Below, one piece after another: positions 30,677 through 39,472 of a stretch of DNA of 64,000 bases. The DNA comes from Thauera sedimentorum (lineage in GTDB: Bacteria > Pseudomonadota > Gammaproteobacteria > Burkholderiales > Rhodocyclaceae). Below the pieces are notes generated by a model. That model was not told the DNA's origin. It saw only the letters and a list, made by a program, of their open reading frames with translations, and made no database searches. Location: contig NZ_JACTAH010000001.1 in the NCBI RefSeq assembly GCF_014489115.1, forward strand, positions 434,001 through 498,000. Direction: 5' to 3'. Each line of letters opens with the position of its first letter. Within the stretch, counting starts at the first letter, position 1. The position numbers were made by a program, and so were the translations under genes.

Positions 30677-31804
30677 ATGAACCGTTCATCGCGTACTGCC
30701 GTATCCCTCCTTGCGCTGTCGCTGGTATTGACTGGCTGCGGCAGCCTGGAATCCAAGAAGATCGACTACAAGAGTGCGCAGACCGTACGCCCACTCGAGA
30801 TCCCGCCCGACCTGACCGCCCCGGCGCGCGATGACCGCTATGCGGTGCCGGATGTCTCACCGCGCGGCGTGGCGACCTACTCGGCCTATAGCGCCGACCG
30901 TGCGACGCAGCCGCGATCGGGCATCGAGGTTCTTCCCGTCGTCGAGCAGATGCGCATCGAAAGGGCCGGCACGCAGCGTTGGCTGGTGGTGCCGGGCGAC
31001 GTCGACAAGCTGTGGCCGCAGCTCAAGGACTTCTGGCTGGAGCTCGGCTTCATCCTCAACATCGACCGCCCCGAGATCGGCGTGATGGAAACCGACTGGG
31101 CGGAAGATCGCGCGAAAATTCCGCAGGATTTCATCCGTTCGACGATTGGCAAAGTGCTGGATGGCCTGTATTCCACGCCCGAGCGCGACAAATTCCGTAC
31201 CCGCCTTGAGACGGGCAAGGACGGGCAGTCGGTGGAGATCTACATCAGCCACCGCGGCATGATCGAGATCTACCCGACCGAGGCCAAGGATCACACCATC
31301 TGGCAGCCGCGTCCCGCTGACCCAGAACTGGAAGCGGAGATGCTGCGCCGCCTGATGGTGCGCCTGGGGGCTGACGAAGCCCGTGCCGCAGCCCAACTGG
31401 CTACTGCTGCCGAGCCCGAGCGGGCGCAGATCCAGACTACCGCTGATGGACGCGTTGCGCTGGCGATGGAGGAGTCCTTCGACCGTGCCTGGCGCCGGGT
31501 CGGTCTGGCGCTCGACCGTATCGGCTTCACGGTTGAAGACCGCGACCGCTCCCAGGGGCTGTACTACGTGCGCTACGTCGATCCGGAAGCGGACAACGAG
31601 TCGAAGAGCGAGAAGGGCTTCTTCTCGAGCCTGGCCTTCTGGCGCAGTGACGAGAAGGTGGCCGAGGGGGGCAGCGAGTACCGCCTGCGGCTGCGCGGCG
31701 AAGGCGAGCAGACGGTAGTGTCGGTACTCAGCCGCGAGGGGGGCGAGGATGGCTCCGCGACCGCACGCCGCATGTTGAGCCTGCTGCAGGAGCAGCTGCG
31801 CTGA
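30677..31804 (+). CDS. bamC: Outer membrane assembly lipoprotein BamC (NlpB)
   Basis: 375 residues. Lipoprotein signal with LVLTGCGS; the mature start is unstructured with KKIDYKSAQTVRPLEIPPDL, the conserved BamC segment that contacts BamD. Two helix-grip domains follow, the second around DRAWRRVGLALDRIGFTVED. BamC is part of the BAM complex that inserts beta-barrels in the outer membrane. Location after dapA supports the call. Confidence 0.93.
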   Translation: MNRSSRTAVSLLALSLVLTGCGSLESKKIDYKSAQTVRPLEIPPDLTAPARDDRYAVPDVSPRGVATYSAYSADRATQPRSGIEVLPVVEQMRIERAGTQRWLVVPGDVDKLWPQLKDFWLELGFILNIDRPEIGVMETDWAEDRAKIPQDFIRSTIGKVLDGLYSTPERDKFRTRLETGKDGQSVEIYISHRGMIEIYPTEAKDHTIWQPRPADPELEAEMLRRLMVRLGADEARAAAQLATAAEPERAQIQTTADGRVALAMEESFDRAWRRVGLALDRIGFTVEDRDRSQGLYYVRYVDPEADNESKSEKGFFSSLAFWRSDEKVAEGGSEYRLRLRGEGEQTVVSVLSREGGEDGSATARRMLSLLQEQLR

Positions 31805-31895
31805 TTGGCTGAGGGGGCGCCGGCCGCAGGTTGCCGGCCCCGCCCCGTGCTGCGGCGTTCTTCTGCAGGTCTTGCGCAAGAAGGATGCCGCCAGA

Positions 31896-31929
31896 ACGAC
31901 AAAGCCGGCTCACGGGCCGGCTTTGTCGT
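31896..31929. terminator. Bidirectional terminator hairpin between convergent genes
   Basis: Perfect 14-bp inverted repeat (ACGACAAAGCCGGC and its complement) around a 6-base loop, between bamC and the convergent lipoprotein gene. The AAAGCC/GGCTTT flanks give short T stretches on both strands, but no long T run, so strength is uncertain. Confidence 0.7.
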
Positions 31930-31945
31930 TGATGCAGTATTGCGA

Positions 31946-32320
31946 TTACTGCTTGGGCATTGCTTCCTTGGCTGCTTCGCCAGCTTCCTTGGCGGCTTCG
32001 GTGGTTGCCTCGACGGCCTCCTTGGCGGCCTCGGTGGTCGCCTCGACGGCGTCCTTGGCAGCTTCCTTGGCGCCTTCGACCATCTCGCCGGCCTTTTCCT
32101 GGACGGCTTCGGCGCCTTCCTTCACGGCTTCGGTGGCGCTGCCGGCGGCGGCCTCGCCTTCCTTGGCGGGCTCGGCGGCGGGTTCGGCCGGTGCAGCGGG
32201 GGCGGCGGCCGGAGCAGCCTGCTCGACCGGAGCCGGAGCCGGAGCGGGTTCTTCCTTCTTGCCGCAGGCGGAAACGGCGAGTGCGAGCAGGGCGGCGAGC
32301 AGCAGAGAGGTTTGCTTCAT
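31946..32320 (-). CDS. Small Ala/Glu/Lys-rich repetitive lipoprotein
   Basis: 124 residues from the minus-strand ATG at 32320. Lipoprotein signal ends AVSACGKKEE. A Pro/Ala linker follows, then a low-complexity amphipathic part built of an 11-residue unit close to EAVEATTEAAK, repeated twice exactly and several times loosely, like LEA or apolipoprotein-type helices. No known domain or enzyme motif. It may be a helical coiled or desiccation-type envelope protein; this is only inferred from composition. Confidence 0.8.
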   Translation of the reverse strand: MKQTSLLLAALLALAVSACGKKEEPAPAPAPVEQAAPAAAPAAPAEPAAEPAKEGEAAAGSATEAVKEGAEAVQEKAGEMVEGAKEAAKDAVEATTEAAKEAVEATTEAAKEAGEAAKEAMPKQ

Positions 32321-32490
32321 TGTTATGGTTCCTTGTCGATGGGTGTACACACAGCTTGCATCGTTTGCTGGACGGCGTCAGAGACGCTCATTCGCGGCCA
32401 AGCGATGCAAAAAATGCTAACACGCCCTTCCCGTCGGAATCCATTGCGAAACCCTTCAATTGTTGCGCCGCAGGAGCGCTATCAATCTGA

Positions 32491-32985
32491 TCAAAGCCCA
32501 ATAACCGCGCCACTTTGCGCCGGCTGGGCGTTTATCCATATTGTTTCAAATTGTGCAAAATACGGCGCACAGGCGGCGGGATCGTCGAGGCAGGCCTTTC
32601 CGCGCGGGCGATCTTCGTGAAACCGGGTGACCAGATGGCGGCGGTCGATGACTGCGAAGGGCTGATGCAGGGCCTGCAGCGGATCGTCGCCGGGGGCGGT
32701 GCGTACGGCGAACTTGTGTCCGTAGGTGCCCAGCAGATGCAGCAGGCGGGGGCTGGCCCGATCGAGCCGTCCGGTATCGACAAGCAAGGCACGCAGGCAT
32801 TCGCGCCCGCTCGCGCGCACCAGGAAGTGTTTGAGTACCTCGGCTCCGTCCAGGGATTCGAGCCCGGTTTCGCCCAGGTCCGGATCGAACAGCACGATCT
32901 CGCGCTCGGCACGTCGGATCGCTTCGAGCAGCGCAGCCCGGTAGGCCGCATAGGTGTCGAATTCCTGCACGGTCGGGCTGTTCAT
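32491..32985 (-). CDS. Phospholipase D-fold-like protein (DUF7931 type)
   Basis: 164 residues. The start [19 protein letters not shown] and [17 protein letters not shown] resemble the first half of PLD-like nuclease domains, but the HxK(x4)D catalytic motif is not seen; the nearest is [16 protein letters not shown]. It is likely a non-catalytic or diverged PLD-fold protein of unknown role. It starts 4 bases after the roxA-like gene and should be cotranscribed with it. Confidence 0.65.
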   Translation of the reverse strand: MNSPTVQEFDTYAAYRAALLEAIRRAEREIVLFDPDLGETGLESLDGAEVLKHFLVRASGRECLRALLVDTGRLDRASPRLLHLLGTYGHKFAVRTAPGDDPLQALHQPFAVIDRRHLVTRFHEDRPRGKACLDDPAACAPYFAQFETIWINAQPAQSGAVIGL

Positions 32986-32989
32986 CGGG

Positions 32990-34111
32990 TCAATCCTCCC
33001 GGGGGTGGCCGAAGCCGGCGAGATACCAGTCGTACAGCACTGCCAGCAGCGCCGGGCTGCAGTCGTGTCCGGCGTCGATCCGGCGGCGGTGCGCGAGGCC
33101 GGCCAGGGCCTCGTGTTCCGCAGCCGGCGTGTCTACCGCTTCGCCGTTGAGGAAGAAGCGCCCGTCGCGGAACAGCAGGATGGAGCGGGCGTCCAGCGCG
33201 AAGCCGCCACGCTCGACCTCGCGGCCGAAGCGGGCCTGCGACAGCGGCTCGTCGGGTGGGTCAAAGAACACGTGCGGTTTCGGCTCGGTGAGATACTCGC
33301 CGAGGAAATCGGCCACCATGTCGCGGTTCCAGCGTATGGCCTGCAACATGCTGGCGACCTGGTCGACCATGGCCTCGGAGATGAGCGCGGAGTTGTCCTG
33401 CAGCGCCAGGCCGGGGTCGGCGTATACCGCATCCAGGCAGACGCGCTCCTGCAGCCAGCCGAGGAACTCGACCCCGAGTTCCTGAGCGGTCGGTGTGCGG
33501 AAACCGATGGAGTAGGTCATGCACTCGCCCACCGCGATGCCGTTGTGCGCCCAGTGCGGCGGCAGGTAGAGCAGGTCGCCCGGTTCCAGCACCCAGTCGT
33601 GGATGGGGCGGAAGTCGCGCAGGATGCGCAGCGGCGCGCCCTCGACCAGGCTGTGGTCCTTCTGGTCGCCAATCTGCCAGCGCCGCTTGCCCATGCCCTG
33701 CAGCAGGAAGACGTCGTAGTTGTCGAAGTGCGGGCCGACGCCGCCGCCATCGACCGCGTAGCTCACCATCAGGTCGTCCAGGCGGGCCTGCGGAATGAAG
33801 TCGAAGCTGTGCAGCAGGCGGTCGCCTTCCGGCACCCACAGGTTCAGGCCCTGCACCAGCACGGTCCACGGCGTGCGCTTGCCGCGCAGCCTGCTGCGGC
33901 GTTGCGGGCCGTGCTCCACCTCCCAGGTATCGCCGTCGTGGCGCACCCAGCGCGACTCGACGTCCGGGTCGCAGGCGAGGTCGAACAGTTCGTCGCGTTC
34001 CAGGACGCCCGTGAATCCGGCCACCGCCTGGCGGACGAGGAGAGGTTTTTTCTGCCAGTATTCCTCGAGAAACTGGCGGGGCGAGAGGCCCCCGAGCAAG
34101 GTCGTGATCAT
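32990..34111 (-). CDS. roxA: Ribosomal oxygenase of JmjC/cupin fold (RoxA/YcfD-like, L16 arginine hydroxylase)
   Basis: 373 residues from the minus-strand ATG at 34111. The iron site is visible as [13 protein letters not shown] (HxD) and LPPHWAHNG (distal His), with GKRRWQIG between; the C-terminal winged-helix-like part follows. E. coli YcfD/RoxA hydroxylates Arg81 of ribosomal protein L16 using Fe(II) and 2-oxoglutarate. Length is the same as that family. A TATAAT on the minus strand at 34124-34119 lies only 7 bases from the start codon, so any transcript from it would have almost no leader. Confidence 0.9.
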   Translation of the reverse strand: MITTLLGGLSPRQFLEEYWQKKPLLVRQAVAGFTGVLERDELFDLACDPDVESRWVRHDGDTWEVEHGPQRRSRLRGKRTPWTVLVQGLNLWVPEGDRLLHSFDFIPQARLDDLMVSYAVDGGGVGPHFDNYDVFLLQGMGKRRWQIGDQKDHSLVEGAPLRILRDFRPIHDWVLEPGDLLYLPPHWAHNGIAVGECMTYSIGFRTPTAQELGVEFLGWLQERVCLDAVYADPGLALQDNSALISEAMVDQVASMLQAIRWNRDMVADFLGEYLTEPKPHVFFDPPDEPLSQARFGREVERGGFALDARSILLFRDGRFFLNGEAVDTPAAEHEALAGLAHRRRIDAGHDCSPALLAVLYDWYLAGFGHPRED

Positions 34112-34267
34112 GCGGCGGATTATAGTCGGGCATGCGGGAAAAGCCCCACGCTTGCCTCCGCGTGGCGGCGCTGCTCCCGAGGGGTCGCTTTCCGCCTTGG
34201 GGCGGCCCGGCCACAAAAAAACGCCCCGCTACCGGTAAAATCGCGCTCTTTTCCTACCGGAACGATC

Positions 34268-35575
34268 ATGCCCGTCACCGTCATCGAATCGCTCGACCAC
34301 GAAGGCCGCGGTGTCGCGCGCGTCGGTGGCAAGGCGGTGTTCATCGAGGGGGCGCTGCCCGGGGAAACGGTGGAGTACGAAGTCCATCGCAGCCGGCCGA
34401 ATTACGAGCAGGCCCACACCCTGCGGGTCGTCAGGGCCAGCGCCCTGCGTGTGGCGCCACGCTGTCCGCATTACGGCGTTTGCGGCGGCTGTTCGATGCA
34501 GCATCTCGATTCCAGCGCGCAGGCCGCGATCAAGCAGCGCGTGCTGGAGGACGCCCTGTGGCACGTCGGGCGGGTGCGGGCCGGGATCGTGCACACGGCC
34601 ATCCACGGCCCGGCCTGGGGTTACCGCGACCGGGCACGGCTGACCGTACGCCTTGTGCCGAGCAAAGGCGGCGTGCTGGTCGGCTTCCACCAGCGCCGCT
34701 CCAGCTACGTGGCCGACATGCACACCTGTCCGGTGCTGCCGGCACATGTCTCGGCGATGCTCCCGGCCCTGCACGAACTGATCGCCGGGCTTTCCATCCC
34801 CGACCGCCTGCCGCAGATCGAGATCGCCCGCGGCGATGCCGCCACCGTGCTGGTGTTCCGCAACCTGCTGCCGCTCAACGCCGCCGACGAAGCGCGTCTG
34901 GCGGCATTCGCGGATACACATGGCGTACAGGTCTGGCTGCAGCCGGGCGGTCCGGACACCGCGCATCCGCTGTACCCGCGCGATGTCCCCAGCCTGTGCT
35001 ACACCCTGCCGGAATTCGACCTGCGCATGGATTTCCGCCCGACCGATTTCACCCAGGTCAACGTGCACATCAACCGCTTGCTGATCCGCCGCGCGCTGCA
35101 GTTGCTCGAGCCGCGCGCGGGCGAGCGCATTGCCGATCTGTTTTGCGGTCTGGGCAATTTCAGCCTGCCGATCGCACGCAGTGGCGCCGAGGTGGTGGGC
35201 GTGGAGGGCAGCGAGGCGCTGGTGCAGCGCGCTGGCGAAAACGCACGGCGCAACGGTCTCGCCGGCAACACCCGCTTTTACGCCGCCAACCTGTTCGAGG
35301 CCACCGAGGACAGCCTTGCGGCCCTGGGGCCGCTCGACAAGCTGCTGATCGATCCGCCGCGCGAAGGCGCGATTGCCGTGGTCAAGGCGCTCGGGCCGCA
35401 GCAGCGTCCAAAGCGCATCGTCTATGTGTCGTGCAACCCGGCCACTCTGGCCCGCGATGCCGCGGTGCTGGTGCACGAGAAAGGCTACGTACTGAGCGGC
35501 GCGGGCATCGCCAACATGTTCCCGCAGACCTCGCATGTGGAATCGGTGGCGGTATTCGACTACTCGGGCAGCTAG
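34268..35575 (+). CDS. rlmD: 23S rRNA (uracil-5-)-methyltransferase RlmD
   Basis: 435 residues from ATG 34268; a long in-frame extension upstream is antisense to roxA and is not real. N-terminal TRAM domain ([19 protein letters not shown]), the iron-sulfur cysteines in [18 protein letters not shown] site [22 protein letters not shown], and the catalytic Cys in [12 protein letters not shown]. It methylates U1939 of 23S rRNA. A TAAAAT at 34236-34241 may be the -10 of its promoter. Confidence 0.95.
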   Translation: MPVTVIESLDHEGRGVARVGGKAVFIEGALPGETVEYEVHRSRPNYEQAHTLRVVRASALRVAPRCPHYGVCGGCSMQHLDSSAQAAIKQRVLEDALWHVGRVRAGIVHTAIHGPAWGYRDRARLTVRLVPSKGGVLVGFHQRRSSYVADMHTCPVLPAHVSAMLPALHELIAGLSIPDRLPQIEIARGDAATVLVFRNLLPLNAADEARLAAFADTHGVQVWLQPGGPDTAHPLYPRDVPSLCYTLPEFDLRMDFRPTDFTQVNVHINRLLIRRALQLLEPRAGERIADLFCGLGNFSLPIARSGAEVVGVEGSEALVQRAGENARRNGLAGNTRFYAANLFEATEDSLAALGPLDKLLIDPPREGAIAVVKALGPQQRPKRIVYVSCNPATLARDAAVLVHEKGYVLSGAGIANMFPQTSHVESVAVFDYSGS

Positions 35576-35594
35576 ATCGGACGCGTGTCAGGGG

Positions 35595-35600
35595 TATAAT
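35595..35600 (+). promoter_or_regulatory. Possible -10 element upstream of tRNA-Ser
   Basis: Perfect TATAAT 128 bases before tRNA-Ser, followed by GC-rich bases and a CTTCCGG/CCGGAAG hairpin at 35607-35627. If used, it gives an unusually long 5' leader; a closer promoter was not seen. No clear -35. Confidence 0.45.
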
Positions 35601-35727
35601 CGCGCGCTTCCGGTGCAAGGCCGGAAGGTAGGGAAGCTTGGCGCTAGCGAATCGCCGCCTTGCGGGGTGCAGCTGAAACCGGCGGGGCCGTCGGGCCGCT
35701 TGCAGCCGTCGAGCATCGTGAAGGCAA

Positions 35728-35817
35728 GGAAGCGTGGCAGAGTGGTTGAATGCACCGGTCTTGAAAACCGGCAGGGGTTTGCGCCCCTCGTGAGTTCGAA
35801 TCTCACCGCTTCCGCCA
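35728..35817 (+). tRNA. tRNA-Ser (anticodon UGA)
   Basis: 90 bases with encoded CCA and the long variable arm of class II tRNAs. Acceptor GGAAGCG pairs with CGCUUCC; anticodon stem CCGGU/ACCGG with loop CUUGAAA, anticodon UGA; variable arm around AGGGGUUUGCGCCCCU; T loop UUCGAAU. Confidence 0.97.
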
Positions 35818-35895
35818 GCTGGCCTGAAGGGGCGATTCAATCGCGCTCGTAGCCGAGCACATCGCCCTGCCAAGCCAGACGTAACCAAGGCAACA

Positions 35896-35919
35896 AACCC
35901 CGATGCGAGCATCGGGGTT
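35896..35919. terminator. Hairpin between tRNA-Ser and the toxin-antitoxin pair
   Basis: 11-bp stem AACCCCGATGC / GCATCGGGGTT with a 2-base centre, effectively a CGAG loop. It lies between convergent transcripts (tRNA-Ser on plus, relE-like on minus). There is no long T run, so it is a likely but weak terminator. Confidence 0.65.
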
Positions 35920-35929
35920 GAGTTAAACG

Positions 35930-36211
35930 CTAGCGCTGGTCTGCGGTCTTATAGACCGCATGACGTTCGCGCTTGCCTACCGCTACTACCACGACAAGCA
36001 ACTGCTGGTCTCGAACCTCATAGACCAGCCGATACCCGACACTGCGAAGCTTTATCTTGTACCGGTCCGGATGCCCGCTCAGCTTGGCGGAGGGGACACG
36101 AGGATTCGACAGTCGCTCCTCCAGCTTCTTCTTGAAGTGTTCTCTGATGCTCCCGTCGAGTTTCCGCCATTCGGCCAAGGCTTCATCTAGAAACCCTAGC
36201 TCAAAGCTCAT
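35930..36211 (-). CDS. RelE/StbE-family type II toxin
   Basis: 93 residues from the minus-strand ATG at 36211. The RelE fold pattern is clear: FLDEALAEWRKLD helix, IREHFKKKLEERL helix, then YKIKLRSVGYRLVYEV and the final VVVAVGKRERHAVY with conserved Arg and Tyr. RelE toxins cleave mRNA on the ribosome. It overlaps the upstream antitoxin by 11 bases, the usual antitoxin-first order. GC content is lower than the core genes to its left. Confidence 0.9.
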   Translation of the reverse strand: MSFELGFLDEALAEWRKLDGSIREHFKKKLEERLSNPRVPSAKLSGHPDRYKIKLRSVGYRLVYEVRDQQLLVVVVAVGKRERHAVYKTADQR

Positions 36212-36449
36212 CCAGCGTGACCTTCGTGACAGGTTGACCAGCTCGTGCGTCAGCAATCGCGTTCAACTCCAGGTCTTCAATGCGGTCCAGCAACGCCTCA
36301 TAGGCTTTTGCCGGAATGCAGTAAAAGGCCGGCTCATTGCGATTCAAAATTGCCACAGGAAAGCCTTCTCCTGCTGCAACCGTAGCCATTGGGTTCCGCT
36401 TCAGCTCAGACACGCTGGCTGCCGTACCTGCCAAGATCTGATGTGTCAT
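36201..36449 (-). CDS. Phd/YefM (StbD)-family antitoxin
   Basis: 82 residues from the minus-strand ATG at 36449. N-terminal MTHQILAGTAASVSELKRNP is the DNA-binding Phd/YefM part, followed by FPVAILNRNEPAFYCIPAKAYE and a C-terminal toxin-neutralizing helix. It should bind the RelE-like toxin and repress the pair's promoter. The pair sits between tRNA-Ser and the lipoprotein array. Confidence 0.88.
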   Translation of the reverse strand: MTHQILAGTAASVSELKRNPMATVAAGEGFPVAILNRNEPAFYCIPAKAYEALLDRIEDLELNAIADARAGQPVTKVTLDEL

Positions 36450-36504
36450 GTTTGACTCCAAGATCTGTTTATGGGTTTCAGAATAGCACTTGGAAACGTG
36501 CCAT

Positions 36505-36625
36505 TCAAGGTGCTGAAACTCTGCTCCTTTCGTTGTTATGGCCCTGTTTCGTGTACGGCAGCTCACGAAAGGCTGTATTGACCCAGTGGAAGGCGAGATG
36601 GCACTGATATGTTCGATGGCGCACA
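36505..36625 (-). pseudogene. Decayed copy of the RHS C-terminal tail
   Basis: Directly after the last lipoprotein gene, the minus strand reads YQCHLAFHWV, matching the start of the tail repeat (YQFAFHLAV in the RHS protein), then diverges and stops at 36505-36507. The GCGCCATCGAACAT flank that precedes the other tail copies is also kept. It marks a third, eroded repeat junction at the distal array end. Confidence 0.6.
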
Positions 36626-36634
36626 AGTGGCCTC

Positions 36635-37492
36635 TCACTGCTTGCGCTCGGGTAATGCGAAAGCCACCGGGCAGTCCGGAAAGCTCGCCTCGAAGTTGCG
36701 CACCGTACCTTTGATGTCGATGCGTACCAAGCGGGCGACGAAACAGTGCTCGGCGGCGGGTTTGCTTAGCTCGAAGACTTCGGGCTCGATGGTGAGATGA
36801 GGATTGCCCCAAGTCTGCCCACCGTCGCGCGATTCGATGCGGTAGGCGCCGACGACAGGAGCGGGGTCAGGGGCATCCTTGGCGACCAGGGCGTTTTCCA
36901 TGACGAGAAGGCCGGGTCGCCAGACGATCGCATAGCGGTCAAAACGCCAGCTGCGCGCCTCAACGTCGGCAAACCGCGTTTCCCCTATCCTGCTGTCGTA
37001 GATTACGGCACGATACGACTCGTCATTCACGTTGATGGTTTGGAACTCGTCCGCGCCAGAAGGCATAAAGCGATCGCTCAACGAATACGGCACCCCATTG
37101 ATCAAGCCGTTCGAGGCACATTGCCACGCCATGAAATCGGGATTGTTTCGTTCCCGAACGAACAGCCCCCAGTCCTTTCCTCCGGCCGCGTGAAACTCTT
37201 GGTCACCGTTGGGGGGGCGGTAGTAGGTTTCGAAGAGAGAGCGATTGACCTCGCGGCTTCCGCCGATCCAGATATTGGTCGGATGCCTGTGGACTGGCTT
37301 GAGTCCGAGGTAGGTCGAGCGCAGGATGAAGCTGCTGCCATCGGGCAGGGCGCACTCGATCTCGTCCTTGCGCGGTTCGTAGGCCGAGCCGCAGGCCGCG
37401 GTGAGCAGCGCCAGTAGGTACGGCGCCAGGGTTCGCGGCACCCAGTTCTTCACGGTGCAGGTGTAGTACGTCTTCATTGGCCGGATCGTCAT
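36635..37492 (-). CDS. Array lipoprotein 5 (type A), candidate immunity protein
   Basis: 285 residues. The ATG at 37492 overlaps by 4 bases the stop of an orphan RHS tail copy. Signal peptide ends LLTAAC (Cys34); the mature protein starts GSAYEPRKDEIEC. Near the C-terminus are an Asp-box-like SRDGGQTW and the shared end FPDCPVAFALPERKQ. Four mature cysteines match those of the other four paralogues. Compared with lipoproteins 1 and 2 the middle third differs strongly (for example GLFVRERNNPDFMAWQC). Family unknown to me; the immunity idea comes only from position beside the RHS gene. Confidence 0.75.
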   Translation of the reverse strand: MTIRPMKTYYTCTVKNWVPRTLAPYLLALLTAACGSAYEPRKDEIECALPDGSSFILRSTYLGLKPVHRHPTNIWIGGSREVNRSLFETYYRPPNGDQEFHAAGGKDWGLFVRERNNPDFMAWQCASNGLINGVPYSLSDRFMPSGADEFQTINVNDESYRAVIYDSRIGETRFADVEARSWRFDRYAIVWRPGLLVMENALVAKDAPDPAPVVGAYRIESRDGGQTWGNPHLTIEPEVFELSKPAAEHCFVARLVRIDIKGTVRNFEASFPDCPVAFALPERKQ

Positions 37493-37665
37493 TGCTTCGA
37501 ATCCATCCCCAGGTAGCCGATTCGTGCATTGCTCAACGCGCTGGCATCCATCTTGTAAACCTCGCGCAAGGGCTTGACGCCGACCATGACCCCTTTGGCC
37601 GCATCATAGAGCCGCGTTATCTCGAGCTTCGTATGCTCGACGGCCAAGTGAAAGGCGAGGTAGTA
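37489..37665 (-). pseudogene. Orphan copy of the RHS C-terminal tail (between lipoproteins 4 and 5)
   Basis: 58 codons plus stop, uninterrupted, matching the last 58 residues of the RHS protein at about 48 positions by eye: TKLEITRLYDAAKGVMVG, EVYKMDA and NARIGYLGMDSKQ. No start codon or ribosome site is in frame at its beginning. The stop overlaps the next lipoprotein ATG exactly as the full RHS gene does. Confidence 0.8.
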
Positions 37666-37696
37666 CGGACATGTTCGATGGCGCACAAGTGGGCAC

Positions 37697-38467
37697 TCAC
37701 TGCTTGCGCTCGGGTAATGCGAAAGCCACCGGGCAGTCTGGGAAATCGGGCTTGAACCGGCGGTCATCTATGCGTATCAAGCGGGCGATGAAGCATTGTT
37801 CGTCGAACGTTCTACCCAACTCGAAGGCTTCGGTTTCGGTGGTAACGTGGGGGTTGGTCCAAGTTTGGCCGCCATCCAGAGACTCAATGCGATAAACCGC
37901 AACGGTGAGAGGAGGTGAAGAATCTTCTGTCTCCAAAGCAATTTCTATGATCACTTTCTCAGGCCGCCATATGATGGCTGATCCTCCATAGCTGGCTTTA
38001 AGACGCTTGAGCGCGTCGCGTATATGATTTGGAGGATTTCCTCCTAAAGATGCGGAAAAGAAGAGGTCGCGATCCTGATTCAGTCGTGTGAATGTACTGC
38101 TTCCGGGGGCTTTGTAGCTGGTTAGTGCCTTGTAGGGTGCCTTGTTGATTAGCCCGTACATGGCGCATCGTTGTCTCGCAAGTTGAGGGTTGTCATAGTC
38201 TCGAATGCCATAGACGGCACTGGTTGGGCCGATCTCAATTCGACTGCTCTTTACTTTGTAATAGCTCAGAATACCGCTCTCATTGAGTCGTTCCGCCGTA
38301 TGCGGAACGAATCTCGCCAGCGGGTACCAGTCGTAACTGCTGCGCAGAATGAAGCTGCTGCCTTCGGGCAGGCCGCATTCGATCTCATCATGTGTGCGGA
38401 TGGAGCAGGAGGATAAGGTTGCGCTGAGCAGGACCGCGGCCATGAGTGGGGCGAGAGGACGAATCAA
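37697..38467 (-). CDS. Array lipoprotein 4 (type B), divergent
   Basis: 256 residues from a TTG at 38467, chosen because AAGGAG lies 4 bases upstream and the signal peptide then begins at once. Classical lipobox LSSC at Cys21, mature start SIRTHDEIEC. N- and C-terminal thirds match lipoprotein 3, but the middle (residues about 60-190) is very different and visibly AT-richer, and the LVAKxAPDPAPVVGAY segment is replaced by ETEDSSPPLTVAVY. The Asp-box-like SLDGGQTW and all four mature cysteines are kept. Most diverged member of the array. Confidence 0.75.
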   Translation of the reverse strand: MIRPLAPLMAAVLLSATLSSCSIRTHDEIECGLPEGSSFILRSSYDWYPLARFVPHTAERLNESGILSYYKVKSSRIEIGPTSAVYGIRDYDNPQLARQRCAMYGLINKAPYKALTSYKAPGSSTFTRLNQDRDLFFSASLGGNPPNHIRDALKRLKASYGGSAIIWRPEKVIIEIALETEDSSPPLTVAVYRIESLDGGQTWTNPHVTTETEAFELGRTFDEQCFIARLIRIDDRRFKPDFPDCPVAFALPERKQ

Positions 38468-38565
38468 GAGACTCCTTAGCGTGTCGCTTGACACGCGTCG
38501 TATTGGGTTGGTGCGGTCGAAGGCTAGGTTGACGGAGAGTGTTTTTACGGCGCACAAGTGGGCTC

Positions 38566-39369
38566 TTACTGCCTGCGTTCGGGCAACGCAAAGGCCACCG
38601 GGCAGTCGGGGAAGTCGGGCTTGAATCTGCGCCCGTCGATGCGTATCAAGCGGGCGACGAAGCACTGCTCGGCGGCGGGTTTGCCCAATTTATAGACTTC
38701 GGGTTTCAAGGTGAGATGAGGGTTCTTCCAGCTCTGTCCGCCGTCGCGCGATTCGATGCGGTAGGCGCCGACGACAGGGGCGGGGTCAGGGGCGTTCTTG
38801 GCGACCAGAGGTGTTTCTATAGCGAGTAAATCGGGCCGCCAGATAATGGTATCCACCGCCCAGGAAACGGTGTTTCTGTCGAAACGCAACTCTAAGTCCT
38901 TGATATCCTCGAACTGTGGTTGATCTACTTCGCGCCCGAAGATCACTGCGCGAAACAGTTCGTCCCGTGCGTTTAGCTTTCTGGCCCCATCCGCTCCAGG
39001 GGGGATGTAGCGGTTTGCGAGCACATAAGGCACCCCGTTGATCATGCCGTGCAGGGCGCAAAGCCGCGCTATGTAGTCGAGATCGTTGTATTTCGGCAAT
39101 ATCAAGCTAGCGGAATGGGCTCCAGCTGCATGAATCTCTCGGCCGCTGTTTCTTGGACGGTAATAGGTCGAGAAGCCGGTGCTGTTGAGTCGCTCTGAAG
39201 CATGCGGAACGAATTTCGCCAGCGGATACCAATCGTAACTGTTCCGCAATATGAAGCTGCTGCCGTCCGGCAGGCCGCATTCGATTTCATCATGCGTGCG
39301 GATGGAGCAGGCGGATAAGGTGGCGCTGAGCAGAAGCGCGACCGTGAGTGGGGCGAGAAGACGACTCAA
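38566..39369 (-). CDS. Array lipoprotein 3 (type B)
   Basis: 267 residues from a TTG start at 39369 with AAGGAG 5 bases upstream; no ATG fits the signal peptide. Lipobox LSAC at Cys21 and mature start SIRTHDEIECGLPDGSSF. It differs from type A in the first 40 mature residues (YDWYPLAKFVPH instead of YLGLKPVHRHPTNIW) but shares its middle with lipoproteins 1 and 2. It carries SRDGGQSW and the common end FPDCPVAFALPERRQ. Type B genes have their own ribosome site and are not preceded by an RHS tail. Confidence 0.75.
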   Translation of the reverse strand: MSRLLAPLTVALLLSATLSACSIRTHDEIECGLPDGSSFILRNSYDWYPLAKFVPHASERLNSTGFSTYYRPRNSGREIHAAGAHSASLILPKYNDLDYIARLCALHGMINGVPYVLANRYIPPGADGARKLNARDELFRAVIFGREVDQPQFEDIKDLELRFDRNTVSWAVDTIIWRPDLLAIETPLVAKNAPDPAPVVGAYRIESRDGGQSWKNPHLTLKPEVYKLGKPAAEQCFVARLIRIDGRRFKPDFPDCPVAFALPERRQ

Positions 39370-39472
39370 GAGGCTCCTTAGCGTTTCAAATTGCGCGCGT
39401 CGTCTTGGGTTGGTGCGGTCGACGGCTAGGTTGACGGCGAGTTACTGCGTTTGATGGCGCACAGGATTGGGC

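Noticed and set aside
30677..31804. Idea that bamC is a generic lipoprotein
   Set aside because: The KKIDYKSAQ and LEIPPDL segment and dapA neighbour identify BamC.
32954..34267. N-terminal extension of rlmD by 438 codons
   Set aside because: It is antisense to the JmjC-type oxygenase gene; the TRAM domain starts at the ATG at 34268.
35607..35727. Possible small RNA or riboswitch between rlmD and tRNA-Ser
   Set aside because: One hairpin after a TATAAT is visible, but no known structural class could be matched by eye.
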